Source of the DNA: Candidatus Saccharimonadota bacterium
GTDB lineage: Bacteria > Patescibacteriota > Saccharimonadia > Saccharimonadales > UBA4665
Reading direction: 5' to 3'
Length of the DNA: 64,000 bases
Assembly (NCBI GenBank): GCA_027459325.1
Contig: DAIDIO010000003.1
Coordinates: forward strand, 26,697-90,696
Part shown: piece by piece, positions 18,038-26,540 of the stretch
Layout of the letters: the number at the start of each line of letters is the position of its first letter
How positions within the stretch are numbered: position 1 is the stretch's first letter
The notes under the pieces: model-generated
What the model was told of the DNA's origin: nothing
The model's database searches: none
Seen by the model: the letters and a program-made list of their open reading frames with translations, nothing else
Translations under genes and position numbers: made by a program

Positions 18038-18066
18038 ATATTAACAGATGACGGCGTCTCTGTAAA
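18038..18066 (-). promoter_or_regulatory. Promoter of rpmG
   Basis: TTTACA (18061-18066) and TAATAT (18038-18043) on the minus strand, 17-base spacer, directly next to the terminator hairpin at 18070-18102. Confidence 0.6.
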
Positions 18067-18069
18067 CTA

Positions 18070-18102
18070 AAAGCACCCCCGAGTATATATTGGGGGTGCT
18101 TT
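18070..18102. terminator. Strong hairpin terminator upstream of rpmG
   Basis: AAAGCACCCCC and GGGGGTGCTTT form a perfect 11-bp stem around an 11-base loop. On the minus strand it lies just after tRNA-Thr(UGU) and insulates rpmG from it. T-tracts are short. Confidence 0.7.
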
Positions 18103-18215
18103 GAGTGCTCGCTTTATGGAACTCTTCTTCAATTTCCATTCTGCTGGTCAGCACTGTACATTCTTATGCTAATTCTTTGATATTCAACCAACAGTGAAAA
18201 TATTAACAGCAAATA

Positions 18216-18291
18216 TGGAGCCACCTGTCGGATTCGAACCGACGACCTTCACTTTACAAAAGTGTTGCTCTAGCCACTGAGCTAAGGTGGC
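18216..18291 (-). tRNA. tRNA-Thr (UGU)
   Basis: A 7-bp acceptor stem (GCCACCT/AGGTGGC), D-arm TTAGCTCAGTGGCTAGAGC, anticodon loop TTTGTAA (anticodon TGT), T-arm GGTTCGAATCC and encoded CCA. The anticodon stem has an A-A mismatch at its first pair. It starts 4 bases after the HNH gene stop, so the two are probably cotranscribed. Confidence 0.95.
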
Positions 18292-18295
18292 ATTT

Positions 18296-18703
18296 CTAGT
18301 TTTTAATGTATTTATTTCTTCGCCACTCCCTACCTTTACCTTTATTAAAATTCCTAAAGCTCATTGTAAGCGAATGACAATTTGGGCATACCATTCTAAG
18401 GTTAGAGAGGTTGTTGTTTTCTGAATTGCCATCGATATGATCTATTTCGAGGGGTACTTTACCAGTTAATGGGTGAATTTTATTCCACCCGCATAATGTA
18501 CAACTTTTACCATAATTCTCAATCATATATCTATGGACATGCCCGGAAACGTTTTTAGCTTTTATACCCCGACCGCCGCCTACCTTTCCAGCTTTCCAGA
18601 GTAATACGTAGCTACGGTATTCGTAGTTATTTTGACATTTGTTTGAACAATACTTGCTATTTCTTCTATTCAACAAATTACCGCAAAATAGACAATGAGT
18701 CAT
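18296..18703 (-). CDS. HNH endonuclease
   Basis: 135 aa. The N-terminal zinc knuckle has CLFC (C4, C7) and CSNKC (C19, C23). The HNH core has C68/C71, LEIDHIDGNSENN with the catalytic His at 89, and CPNCH (C106, C109, H110). It is a stand-alone nuclease, possibly a homing-type element, since it lies between two tRNA-Thr genes and ends 4 bases from one. It keeps all zinc ligands, unlike the ribosomal zinc-ribbon proteins here. It could also belong to a small restriction system, but no partner gene is adjacent. Confidence 0.9.
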   Translation of the reverse strand: MTHCLFCGNLLNRRNSKYCSNKCQNNYEYRSYVLLWKAGKVGGGRGIKAKNVSGHVHRYMIENYGKSCTLCGWNKIHPLTGKVPLEIDHIDGNSENNNLSNLRMVCPNCHSLTMSFRNFNKGKGREWRRNKYIKN

Positions 18704-18733
18704 AATTATATTGTCGCATTGTTAATGTGCTTA

Positions 18734-18748
18734 TGCAAGTTTTGCATC
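18734..18748. repeat. Short inverted repeat upstream of the HNH gene
   Basis: ATGCAA-GTT-TTGCAT, six-base arms with a three-base centre, in the divergent region between the HNH gene and tRNA-Thr(GGU). It may be an operator. Confidence 0.4.
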
Positions 18749-18763
18749 AACAGATATAAAGTG

Positions 18764-18788
18764 TAGCAAAAATCATACATTTTTGCTA
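18764..18788. repeat. Perfect 10-bp inverted repeat between HNH and tRNA-Thr(GGU)
   Basis: TAGCAAAAAT and ATTTTTGCTA flank a 5-base centre. It is AT-rich, with no following T-tract, so an operator or cruciform is more likely than a terminator. Confidence 0.5.
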
Positions 18789-18807
18789 ATATTGTTTAGT
18801 TGTTACC

Positions 18808-18883
18808 GCCGCGATAGCTCAGTTGGTAGAGCGCATCTATGGTAAAGATGAGGTCCCGAGTTCAACTCTCGGTCGTGGCTCCA
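18808..18883 (+). tRNA. tRNA-Thr (GGU)
   Basis: Acceptor stem GCCGCGA/TCGTGGC (one G-U), D-arm TAGCTCAGTTGGTAGAGC, anticodon stem CATCT/AGATG with loop ATGGTAA (anticodon GGT), T-arm GAGTTCAACTC and encoded CCA. It is followed after 8 bases by tRNA-Tyr, so they form one transcript. A Thr-Tyr tRNA pair near translation genes is a common bacterial arrangement. Confidence 0.95.
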
Positions 18884-18891
18884 ATTAATAA

Positions 18892-18976
18892 GCAGGGATA
18901 GTGAAGCGGTCAAACACGGCAGACTGTAAATTTGCTGGCTCAGCCTTCGGGGGTTCGAATCCCTCTCCCTGCACCA
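18892..18976 (+). tRNA. tRNA-Tyr (GUA)
   Basis: Class II tRNA of 85 nt with a long variable arm, acceptor stem GCAGGGA/TCCCTGC, anticodon stem GCAGA/TTTGC with loop CTGTAAA (anticodon GTA), T-arm GGTTCGAATCC and encoded CCA. The 263 bp after it, up to rdgB, hold no clear gene; a short CCTTT/AAAGG hairpin lies at about 19031-19043. Confidence 0.96.
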
Positions 18977-19239
18977 CGAATACAACAGATTGAATTAGAT
19001 TTTAGTTAATTCTCAGATTTGGTGTACGCCTCCTTTGAAAAAGGTTCGTATCCAGTACCGATTTACATTGAGATTAATAAAGACCTCCTAAATATTATTT
19101 TGCTATTTGACTATTCATTAATACCGAATCAGTAGCTGCATATGAGCCAAGAGTCTTTTAGCGCTAGATGAGGTTCAGGCGGCTGCCGGCACTCTGATAT
19201 TTTAAAATAGGCTATAAATAGAGCTATAAGAACGTGATC

Positions 19240-19785
19240 ATGAAAATAACTATAGTTACCGGTAACCCAGGAAAAGTTAAAGAACTTGAAGCAATGGCTA
19301 TGGGAAAGCTAGACTTTGTTATGCATGATTTAGATATCGACGAAATTCAAAGTCTCGACCTAGAAGTAATCGTTAAAGACAAGGCCACTAAAGCTTTCCA
19401 GGTAATTAATAAACCAGTGATTGTTGAAGACGTATCGGCAGGTCTAGACGTTCTCAATGGTCTTCCCGGACCATTTATTAAATTCTTTAATAAGCAGATG
19501 GGTAATGATGCGCTTTATGTTCTGGCAGGTAAAAAGCCGGCTATAGTTACAATTAGCTGTATTGCCTGTTATTATGACGGTCGTCAGTTCCTTTTAGGCC
19601 ACGGGACAATTGAAGGCCGAGTTGTTGTACCAAGAGGAGTAAACGGCTTTGGCTTCGATGTTGTAGTGATACCTGATGGGGAGAATAGAACTATGGCCGA
19701 AATGACTGAAGAAGAAAAAATGCTAGTGAGTCACCGTGGAAAGGCATTCAGGTCATTATTAGAAAAGTTAGAGAGAATTAGTTAA
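19240..19785 (+). CDS. rdgB: Non-canonical purine NTP pyrophosphatase (ITPA/RdgB/HAM1 family)
   Basis: 181 aa from the ATG at 19240; a GTG two codons upstream is less likely. It has TGNPGK (7-12), the substrate loop VEDVSAGLD and GLPGPFIKFF, the last resembling the eukaryotic/archaeal ITPA version (GLPGPYIKWF) more than E. coli RdgB. It hydrolyses ITP, XTP and dITP to monophosphates, keeping deaminated purines out of nucleic acids. A TATAAG box 9 bases before the ATG suggests a very short leader. It overlaps the convergent TPR gene by 4 bases. Confidence 0.88.
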   Translation: MKITIVTGNPGKVKELEAMAMGKLDFVMHDLDIDEIQSLDLEVIVKDKATKAFQVINKPVIVEDVSAGLDVLNGLPGPFIKFFNKQMGNDALYVLAGKKPAIVTISCIACYYDGRQFLLGHGTIEGRVVVPRGVNGFGFDVVVIPDGENRTMAEMTEEEKMLVSHRGKAFRSLLEKLERIS

Positions 19786-20435
19786 ATTACTACTCGGCGA
19801 GATCTTAGAATACGTTTGGGTTTACCTTGAGGAATTTTTAGTTTCTTTAATTTATCTGCTATAAGGTCAGCATCTTCTGCTCGGCCATGGGTTTCATAAG
19901 CCCGGTGCAAGAGAGTAAAGGTTTCTTTATTTGGTTCAAGTTCAGCCGCTTTTTCCAGTTCGTGAAACATCAGCTTGTCGTTGCCAAGCTTCTCCTGCAC
20001 TTTAGCGTACGCTACGTGCCTGGCGGCCAGATTATCCTCTAGCTTTAGAGCTTGTTCGAAAGCTACTGCCGCCTTCTCATAGTTTTCTGTTTCATAATAA
20101 ATAAGTCCTAGATTATGAAGACTCGAGGCAGTCGCTTCAATGCTGGACGCAATTTCAAAGCAGTCTATAGCGTCACGGTACTCTTTTTGCTTGGCGTATA
20201 GGATACCAAGACGGTTATAAGCGGCTGCGTTTTTCTCATCTATTTTAAGTATCGTGAGTAAGGCTTTTTCTGCCCTTAGAAATCGGTTCTCACGCATACC
20301 CTGGTGGGCTATATCCCAAAGTTTACCTAAACGGTCACCCATTTTTCGGGAAACATTAGCGAATTCATCATCATGTATTTCAGCGTTTCTAAAAGCTAGA
20401 TAACCGAATACTGCAACTATTAGTAATTCGTACAT
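19782..20435 (-). CDS. TPR-repeat protein with N-terminal membrane segment
   Basis: 217 aa. A short hydrophobic N-terminus (YELLIVAVFGYLAF) probably anchors it. About four tetratricopeptide repeats follow at roughly 50-185, for example AAAYNRLGILYAKQKEYRDAI and ASSLHNLGLIYYETENYEKAA. The C-terminus is basic (KRILRSRRVV). TPR proteins scaffold complexes; the partner is unknown. It is the last gene of trpS-rluD-holB-TPR, 25 bases after holB. Confidence 0.8.
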   Translation of the reverse strand: MYELLIVAVFGYLAFRNAEIHDDEFANVSRKMGDRLGKLWDIAHQGMRENRFLRAEKALLTILKIDEKNAAAYNRLGILYAKQKEYRDAIDCFEIASSIEATASSLHNLGLIYYETENYEKAAVAFEQALKLEDNLAARHVAYAKVQEKLGNDKLMFHELEKAAELEPNKETFTLLHRAYETHGRAEDADLIADKLKKLKIPQGKPKRILRSRRVVI

Positions 20436-20460
20436 AAATACTAAGCTAATTATACCATTT

Positions 20461-21297
20461 TTATAGGCTAAGCATTAACTTTAGCAGTACCAACTTTGCC
20501 TGGGCGTTATTATCTAGTTCGGTTCTTGCTTCATAAGCCGACGTTAAAACCCTACGCCATCTGATAGTATCAGAACCTCTTCTGAGGCTAACTTCTGCCA
20601 TTTGTTCGAGAATTTGGATTATGTCCTTAAGTTTATTGGTATCTTTGGCTAAATTGTTAACCAGCAGGTTTCTTTCGTAGATATTTTTGCTCAGTATAGA
20701 TCGTGCGTCAGTGGTAGCTCTGACTAATGGATGATCAGTGTCTTCTACTATAGCCGAGAATAGTCCCGGTAACCCGCCACTCATCAGATAGGCTGAATTA
20801 AACCGCTGGTCATCAATATTACTAAAAAAGTCTCTGAGTGATTGCTCGTCCGGAGGAATAATATGAAGCTTCTGAGCTCTAGACCTTATAGTTGGCAGTA
20901 CCGAGTTTAAATTGCTGCATAAAAGCATAATAACCGTATCAGCAGGTGGCTCCTCGAGAGTTTTTAAAAGGGCATTTTGGGCTTCCAGGGTTAACTTTTC
21001 GGCTTCTTCGATTATAACTATCCGGTTTGGCCTTTTATCGGTTGGTACTTTAAGGTTTAAAAAGTGGTCCATCTGCCTAACGCTTTCAATGCTGATACTT
21101 TTTCCATCGGGTCTGATAGATAGTGCGTAAGGGTAAGAATCAGTATCTTCTATTTCTAGCAGTTTCCCGGATATATATTTGCTTAATGTAGTCTTACCGA
21201 TTGCTGTCTGGCCAATAATAAGTAAGGCATGGGGTGGAGTTCGGCACAATCTTTCTATGTCTTCACGGGTTTTATTACTTAAACATAAATCTTTCAC
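20461..21297 (-). CDS. holB: DNA polymerase III delta-prime-like clamp-loader ATPase
   Basis: 278 aa. AAA+ features: Walker A GQTAIGKT (29-36), Walker B-like RIVIIEEAEKL, then AQNALLKTLEEPP and SRAQKL, the sensor/arginine-finger region of DnaX/HolB proteins. It would help load the sliding clamp. Walker B has EE instead of DE, and the usual delta-prime zinc cysteines are absent. It overlaps rluD by 4 bases. A close DnaX paralogue is possible, but the short length favours delta-prime. Confidence 0.8.
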   Translation of the reverse strand: MKDLCLSNKTREDIERLCRTPPHALLIIGQTAIGKTTLSKYISGKLLEIEDTDSYPYALSIRPDGKSISIESVRQMDHFLNLKVPTDKRPNRIVIIEEAEKLTLEAQNALLKTLEEPPADTVIMLLCSNLNSVLPTIRSRAQKLHIIPPDEQSLRDFFSNIDDQRFNSAYLMSGGLPGLFSAIVEDTDHPLVRATTDARSILSKNIYERNLLVNNLAKDTNKLKDIIQILEQMAEVSLRRGSDTIRWRRVLTSAYEARTELDNNAQAKLVLLKLMLSL

Positions 21298-22145
21298 TTC
21301 ATAAATTCCTTAAATTCTTTAGGCGTGTCGGCTCTGAATATCTGCCGGTTACCACCTGGCAAAGTTATTTCCAAACTCTCAGCATGTAAATACAGGCGAT
21401 CTGCTTGTTTGCCACCGTATAAGTTGTCACCAACAATCGGGTGCCCAATTTGTCTCATATGGACTCTCAGCTGGTGGGTGCGGCCCGTCACCGGTTTAAG
21501 CTCAACTAGACTATAGCCGGCTTTTTGTTCTATAACCTTATACTGCGTGGTAGCTGACTTACCATTAACGCCTACCCTGAAAGTTTGAGGACGTTTAGGG
21601 TTACGTTCGATCGGCATATCTATTATTGCCTCAGTTTGGCTTAATTCGCCCTCGACAATTGCCTTATAAGATTTTTTCGTCCGCCGCTGCGAAAACTGTT
21701 TTTGCAAAAAGCTAAGTGTATCCGGGTTTTTAGCAAGTATCATGACACCGCTTGTGGCCCTGTCAAGCCGATGGACAATGCCTGCTCTATTGCCTTTCAT
21801 TACCGGCGCTTTGGTTTCTAACCAAGTTGCTACTGTTGGTTCGTTATTATATGCGCCCTTAGAATGGGTTAGAACACCAATCGGTTTGTTTATGACCACC
21901 ACATTATCGTCCTCGTAGATAACCGGAAGATCAATTTCAATTATCTCTGGTAATTCTATAGCACTTTTACTTATAGCCAACTTGTCTGTTAGCCTTACTT
22001 TTATACTGGGCTTGGTTATAACTTTCTTATTTACTCTAACCTGACCGGCCTTAATAAGGTCATTGCTGGTTTTACGACTTACACTAAGCTGCCTGGCTAC
22101 AATTTGATCAATGCGCTCTTTATTGTTAGTATCGTCCACTTTCAA
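21294..22145 (-). CDS. rluD: RluD-family 23S rRNA pseudouridine synthase
   Basis: 283 aa. An N-terminal S4 RNA-binding domain (ARQLSVSRKTSNDLIKAGQV) is followed by the catalytic domain with HRLDRATSG (125-133; D128 is the nucleophile) and GRTHQLRVHM. It isomerises uridines in helix 69 or related rRNA sites; the exact position cannot be assigned. It overlaps trpS and holB by 4 bases each. Confidence 0.93.
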   Translation of the reverse strand: MKVDDTNNKERIDQIVARQLSVSRKTSNDLIKAGQVRVNKKVITKPSIKVRLTDKLAISKSAIELPEIIEIDLPVIYEDDNVVVINKPIGVLTHSKGAYNNEPTVATWLETKAPVMKGNRAGIVHRLDRATSGVMILAKNPDTLSFLQKQFSQRRTKKSYKAIVEGELSQTEAIIDMPIERNPKRPQTFRVGVNGKSATTQYKVIEQKAGYSLVELKPVTGRTHQLRVHMRQIGHPIVGDNLYGGKQADRLYLHAESLEITLPGGNRQIFRADTPKEFKEFMK

Positions 22146-23173
22146 CTTCTTAGCCCTACGGCTTTTTGAACACGTAACAGGGTTTGTCCGGCTTGGACAC
22201 TCATTTCGTGCTCATCAGCCTGTAGTTTGCGCATCAGAAGCTCATCATCTACTTCCTGATAAGCAGCCTGGAAACTGCCCAACAGTTCGGATATCTTTTG
22301 AGACAGTTCGGTTTTTAACGGACCATAACTGGCTTGCCCTTTATACCTCGATAAAACATCTTCTAAGCTTTCATTGCTTACTAGGGCTAAGAGTTCCAAA
22401 AGATTAGATACGCCCGGCTGGTTGTCCTTATCGTAGTTGATTACACCAATGCTATCTGTGGTAGCGCTCATAATTTTCTTTGTAGCCGTATCACTTGAAT
22501 CACTCATAAATACCACGCCTTTGCCAGTTTCGTCGCTTTTACTCATTTTCTTCAGCGGGTCACTTAAGTCTTTTATCCGGAGGCCTTGGTCTTTTCCAAA
22601 AAAGGAGTGCTGTTGTTTAACTGGTTTAGGTACTATAAACAATTCGCCAAACCGATTATTCAGTCGTTCAGCAATATCTCTTGCAAATTCTAAATGTTGG
22701 GTTTGATCTTCGCCTACCGGAACATACTGCGCCCCATACAGCAATATATCGGCTGCCATCAGTACTGGATAATTAAACAAGCCAACACTAATTCGCTCGT
22801 CGTTAAGTCCGGCGGATTTGTCTTTAAACTGGGTCATTCGGCTCATTTCTCCCATGCCGGTAAAAGAATCAAGGATTACCGTCAGTTCAGAATGAGCAGG
22901 AATATAGCTTTGACGGTAAATATAGACGCTAGGATTATCCAGCGGCAGTCCAGCAGCGACATAAGTCTTTAGGTTGTTCATAATACTGGCTTGAAGTGCC
23001 GTATGGTCAATCGGCGTGGTAAAGCTATGCAAATCCGGTACAAACAAGTTAACTTGAAACTCAGCCGACCTATTTTTGGCTAAATCAATAATTGGCAGCA
23101 GCGCACCAAAATAGTTACCAATATGTAGGTCGTTGTTAGCTCGAAGGCCGGTCAGGATGACAGGTTTATTCAT
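22142..23173 (-). CDS. trpS: Tryptophanyl-tRNA synthetase
   Basis: 343 aa, normal length. The class I motifs are HIGN (17-20, the HIGH equivalent) and KMSKS (209-213). GEDQTQHLEFARDIA is typical of bacterial TrpRS. It charges tRNA-Trp. It lies 19 bases after a small unknown gene and overlaps rluD by 4 bases. No T-box-like leader was seen. Confidence 0.97.
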   Translation of the reverse strand: MNKPVILTGLRANNDLHIGNYFGALLPIIDLAKNRSAEFQVNLFVPDLHSFTTPIDHTALQASIMNNLKTYVAAGLPLDNPSVYIYRQSYIPAHSELTVILDSFTGMGEMSRMTQFKDKSAGLNDERISVGLFNYPVLMAADILLYGAQYVPVGEDQTQHLEFARDIAERLNNRFGELFIVPKPVKQQHSFFGKDQGLRIKDLSDPLKKMSKSDETGKGVVFMSDSSDTATKKIMSATTDSIGVINYDKDNQPGVSNLLELLALVSNESLEDVLSRYKGQASYGPLKTELSQKISELLGSFQAAYQEVDDELLMRKLQADEHEMSVQAGQTLLRVQKAVGLRS

Positions 23174-23192
23174 AATCTTTCCTTATTATATC

Positions 23193-23414
23193 TTATTGTC
23201 CATTGCTTACGTGGCTTTGATCGTTAAGTGCAAGATTGCCAATATGTTGAGCAATCTGGCTGTGCTCACAAATCAACCTATTAGGGTCTACTCCTGACGC
23301 AAAACGCCTGAGTGAACCCTCTAGTGCTGCTGTCTGTCTCGACTCAATACTTTGGCGGATTCTTGCTTCTCGGTACTCTAGGTCCATAACATTTTTTAAA
23401 TGACCGACTTCCAT
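23193..23414 (-). CDS. Small hypothetical protein, 73 aa
   Basis: Not recognised. The start is the ATG at 23414, with GGAG 6 bases upstream; a TTG at 23426 is in frame but overlaps that signal. It is charged and helical (DLEYREARIRQSIESRQTAA) with one Cys and several His near the end. TATAAT (23426-23431, minus strand) ends 11 bases before the ATG, implying a very short leader. It is probably the first gene of the trpS unit. Confidence 0.6.
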   Translation of the reverse strand: MEVGHLKNVMDLEYREARIRQSIESRQTAALEGSLRRFASGVDPNRLICEHSQIAQHIGNLALNDQSHVSNGQ

Positions 23415-23454
23415 TGCTTTCTCCAATTATATAGTTTGCTTTTATTAAATAAAA

Positions 23455-23474
23455 AACCGCCTAGGTTGGCGGTT
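23455..23474 (-). terminator. Terminator of the ribosomal superoperon
   Basis: On the minus strand AACCGCC pairs with GGCGGTT around a 6-base loop and runs into TTTTTTATTT. It lies 134 bases after the rpsI stop and closes the S10-spc-alpha-rplM-rpsI block. Confidence 0.85.
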
Positions 23475-23607
23475 GCAGTTTAGTTTCTTAGTTTTTAAAG
23501 CAATTTAAAGCATTCCGCCTTCCAAGGAATCGGTAAAATAAAACCATTGCCATGTATTAGATTTAACCATGCCTGAGAATATACCATTTTAATAAATGGC
23601 AGTCAAA

Positions 23608-24006
23608 CTAACGCTTGGTAAACTGGCGCTGTTTTCGGGCGCCCTTAAGTCCAAACTTCTTGCGCTCTTTCTCTCGTGGGTCTCTGGAAAGTAGGTTTGC
23701 TCTTTTTAGAGTACTCTTGAAGTCTTTATTAAGTTCAACTAGGGCTTTAGCTGTCCCTAACCTAATCGCCTCAATTTGGCCTTCGTGACCTCCGCCGGAA
23801 ACCCTGGCAGATATGTCGAATTTATTTACGTTATCGAGAACTACAAACGGTTCTTGAAGCTTAGCTAGCAGATACTTGCTGCCAGCAAAATACTCTTCGG
23901 CCGGTTTGTCGTTTACGAGTACAGCCCCTTTTCCAGATGTTAACCTTACTCTGGCAGTAGAGCTCTTGCGCCGTCCGAGTGCATAGAAATATGAGTCTTT
24001 AGCCAT
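23608..24006 (-). CDS. rpsI: 30S ribosomal protein S9
   Basis: 132 aa. It has ALGRRKSSTARVRL at the start, SGGGHEGQIEAIRLG in the middle and the basic tail KKFGLKGARKQRQFTKR that reaches the P-site tRNA. The usual final KR is kept. It follows rplM directly, as in most bacteria, and is the last gene of the block before the terminator. Confidence 0.97.
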   Translation of the reverse strand: MAKDSYFYALGRRKSSTARVRLTSGKGAVLVNDKPAEEYFAGSKYLLAKLQEPFVVLDNVNKFDISARVSGGGHEGQIEAIRLGTAKALVELNKDFKSTLKRANLLSRDPREKERKKFGLKGARKQRQFTKR

Positions 24007-24447
24007 TTATTTACCTTCCTTTAGCGAAATAACTTCAGGTTTTTGCGGGTCGTGCGTGTGCTCGCTACCTGCATAAACTTTAAGTCTTTTAAGTCTTTCG
24101 TCCCGCAACTTATTGACAGGCAACATACCTCTTATTGAGTGGATAATAACTGATTCTGGGTTGTTTTCAAGCTTATCTTTAAGAGGAGTTTCCGTTAAAC
24201 CGCCTGGGTAATTACTGTGTTTATAGTAAATCTTCTTATTAAGCTTATCGCCGGTGACCTTAAGGTTTTTAGCATTTATAACAATAACGTAGTCGCCCGT
24301 ATCTATGTGCGATGTGAATTGCGGCTTATTCTTACCTAGCAGCAGTGTTGCAGCGACAGTTGATAATCTGCCTAATGAAACTTCGCTGGCGTCGAGTACA
24401 TACCATTTTCGCGTTACGTCGCTGGGCTTGGCGCTATAAGTCTTCAT
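24007..24447 (-). CDS. rplM: 50S ribosomal protein L13
   Basis: 146 aa. L13 motifs: WYVLDASEVSLGRLSTVAATLLLGK and GDYVIVINAKNLKVTG, then IRGMLPVNKLRDERLKRLKVY. L13 is an early 23S assembly protein. It overlaps rplQ by 4 bases and abuts rpsI. Joining rplM-rpsI to the end of the alpha operon is seen in several bacterial lineages. Confidence 0.97.
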   Translation of the reverse strand: MKTYSAKPSDVTRKWYVLDASEVSLGRLSTVAATLLLGKNKPQFTSHIDTGDYVIVINAKNLKVTGDKLNKKIYYKHSNYPGGLTETPLKDKLENNPESVIIHSIRGMLPVNKLRDERLKRLKVYAGSEHTHDPQKPEVISLKEGK

Positions 24448-24947
24448 GCCTTAGCCTCCTCTTTCTTAGCTGGTTTGTTGGTGGCTGCGGTTTTTGTAGC
24501 AGTTTTAGCCGTAGCTGGTTTTACTTTAGCTTCAGTCTTCTCGGACTTAGGAACCTCGGCGGTTTTTACAGCTTGAGCCGGCTTAGTTAAGTTGTCTACG
24601 AAACTTATTCGGGCCATTTGGGTATTATCTCCTCGCCTGGCTGTTGTCTTTTCTATCCTTAAATGGCCACTGGTTCGGGCACCGAGTTTAGGTGCAATCT
24701 CATCCACCAGTTTATGAGCGCTGGACAGTGTTTGAAGACCGGCTATCACTTGCCGTCGATTGTGTAAGTCACCCTTTTTAGCTTTGGTAATTAGTTTTTC
24801 TACATAAGAGGATACCTCTTTAGCTTTCACTAAAGTAGTTTCAATACTTTCATACTTGATCAGCGAATCGGCTAAGCCTTTAATGAGGGCTTCGCGCTGA
24901 TCGCGTTCGCGGTGAAACTTCTTACCTTTATATCCGTGGCGATGCAT
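24444..24947 (-). CDS. rplQ: 50S ribosomal protein L17 with Ala/Lys-rich tail
   Basis: 167 aa, with a core of about 115 residues (MHRHGYKGKKFHRERDQREAL, TLVKAKE, RRGDNTQMARISFV). The last 50 residues are a low-complexity Lys/Ala/Thr/Glu tail. It follows rpoA by 2 bases, the standard alpha-operon order. Confidence 0.96.
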   Translation of the reverse strand: MHRHGYKGKKFHRERDQREALIKGLADSLIKYESIETTLVKAKEVSSYVEKLITKAKKGDLHNRRQVIAGLQTLSSAHKLVDEIAPKLGARTSGHLRIEKTTARRGDNTQMARISFVDNLTKPAQAVKTAEVPKSEKTEAKVKPATAKTATKTAATNKPAKKEEAKA

Positions 24948-24949
24948 TA

Positions 24950-25906
24950 TTAAAGCTCCAACTCCGCTAGCTTTTCTTTGACCTCATCTAAAGCTTTGCT
25001 GCCAAAACCTTTTAGGTCTTTGAGTTCGGCGTCGTTTAGTGCGAATAGGTCGCGGATTGTGTGAATATCGTTATTAATTAAAGCGTTAGTAGTCCTGGCG
25101 GTTAGGTTTAAATCTTCAATTGAAGTATCGAGCGCTGTCGGCTCGTCGCCGCCAACTTCCATACCAAACTCGTCACTACCATCATTATCGCTGCCGCTAG
25201 ATAATTCACTACTAGCAACCCGGGTTTTACCGGCTAGCGCCGTGTACTGATTAACAAGAATAGCAGCCGCCTCTTCAAAGGCCTCCTGAGGTGTAATTGA
25301 ACCGTCAGTATCTACGGTCAAAAGTAGTTTATCTAGGTCGGTTACTTGGCCAACACGAGTGTTTTCCACTTTGTAGCGAACTCTTAGTACTGGGCTAAAG
25401 ATGGCGTCCAGGGCAATTGTATCACTAGGCTTTTTAGCGGTGCCTTCCTCTATTGTTCGGTAACCGCGGCCGATCTCAACATTAAGATCCATAGTCAGTT
25501 TGCCCTTTGGATCATCGATATTAGCAATAACGTGATCAGGGTTGACTATTTCTACATCAGCATTAGTTTGGATGTCCTTAGCGGTAACCACACCTTTACC
25601 GCTTTTAACGATTCGAAGAGTTTGGACATCTTGTCCGTAGACGCGGAAACGCACACCTTTGAGATTGCTCATGATCTCAACAACATCTTCCTTAAGCCCA
25701 GGTACATCTGTAAATTCATGAGTTACGCCCTCTATCTTAAAGGATGTAACAGCCGCCCCGGCAATGCTCGATAGTAATACTCGCCTAAGAGAGTTTCCAA
25801 GAGTCATGCCATAACCACTGTGTAGCGGTTCAATTGTAAATGAAGCGCTGGTGCTGGTGTGCTCGTCTACTTTGACGAGACTTGGTGTGTGAATAGTATT
25901 TGCCAT
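24950..25906 (-). CDS. rpoA: RNA polymerase alpha subunit
   Basis: 318 aa. The N-terminal dimerisation domain has SFTIEPLHSGYGMTLGNSLRRVLLSSI. A flexible acidic linker (about 225-250) leads to a C-terminal domain with TRTTNALINNDIHTIRDL and LKDLKGFGSKALDEVKEKL, the DNA- and activator-binding helix-hairpin-helix. Both halves are complete. It lies between rpsD and rplQ. Confidence 0.98.
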   Translation of the reverse strand: MANTIHTPSLVKVDEHTSTSASFTIEPLHSGYGMTLGNSLRRVLLSSIAGAAVTSFKIEGVTHEFTDVPGLKEDVVEIMSNLKGVRFRVYGQDVQTLRIVKSGKGVVTAKDIQTNADVEIVNPDHVIANIDDPKGKLTMDLNVEIGRGYRTIEEGTAKKPSDTIALDAIFSPVLRVRYKVENTRVGQVTDLDKLLLTVDTDGSITPQEAFEEAAAILVNQYTALAGKTRVASSELSSGSDNDGSDEFGMEVGGDEPTALDTSIEDLNLTARTTNALINNDIHTIRDLFALNDAELKDLKGFGSKALDEVKEKLAELEL

Positions 25907-25920
25907 TTGCTCTCTCCTTA

Positions 25921-26538
25921 TTATCGTGAGTAATACTCAACAATTAGTTGCTCGTTAATATCTGGTTCAGCGTCTTCTCTGGTTGGCAGGCCAGTTACGC
26001 TTAACTCAATCTTCTTCCGATTAACTTTCAGCCAGCTTGGTATAGCACTAGGTGCCGGGCTTACGTCATCCAATCGCTTAAAATAATCAGTCTTGAGGCT
26101 ATGATCGCGTACCTTTAGTACATCACCGGGCTTTAGTCTTATTGATGGTATATCAACCCGAACATCATTCAGCGTAAAGTGGCCGTGTGTAACCAGTTGT
26201 CTGGCTGCTCGTCGACTTGGCGCATAACCGGCTCTATAGATAGCGTTATCTGCTCGTCGTTCAAGTAGCTGAAGTAATACTTGACCGGCTTCGCCCTTTT
26301 GCCTGGTTGCTTCATTCATAAGATTGGCAAATTGACGCTCTAGTAGTCCGTAAAGCCTTTTAACTTTCTGCTTCTCTCTAAGTTGCAGTGCGTATTGACT
26401 GGTTTTAGCTCTTGGGTTATAACCTTGGCCCTGGCCAGGTTTATTTGTCCTTCGAACCAGGATTTTGTGGGCTTTAGGATGCAGGGCATAACCTTCCCTG
26501 CGGCTCATTTTAACAATACTTTGTCGGTCACGGGCCAT
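25921..26538 (-). CDS. rpsD: 30S ribosomal protein S4, cysteine-free type
   Basis: 205 aa. It has ERRADNAIYRAGYAPSRRAA and the S4 domain (ARQLVTHGHFTLNDVRVDIPS). The N-terminus (MARDRQSIVKMSRREGYAL) lacks the four zinc-binding cysteines found in zinc-type S4. S4 nucleates 30S body assembly. Confidence 0.97.
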   Translation of the reverse strand: MARDRQSIVKMSRREGYALHPKAHKILVRRTNKPGQGQGYNPRAKTSQYALQLREKQKVKRLYGLLERQFANLMNEATRQKGEAGQVLLQLLERRADNAIYRAGYAPSRRAARQLVTHGHFTLNDVRVDIPSIRLKPGDVLKVRDHSLKTDYFKRLDDVSPAPSAIPSWLKVNRKKIELSVTGLPTREDAEPDINEQLIVEYYSR

Positions 26539-26540
26539 GC

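Noticed and set aside
18803..18985. Minus-strand 60-aa open frame across tRNA-Thr(GGU) and tRNA-Tyr
   Set aside because: It covers two clear tRNA genes; the frame is a by-product of tRNA sequence.
19020..19060. tRNA-Phe-like pieces: a GAA-type anticodon loop and GGTTCGTATCC
   Set aside because: No acceptor stem, D-arm or proper spacing; the anticodon stem has only three pairs. Probably coincidence, at most a degraded remnant.
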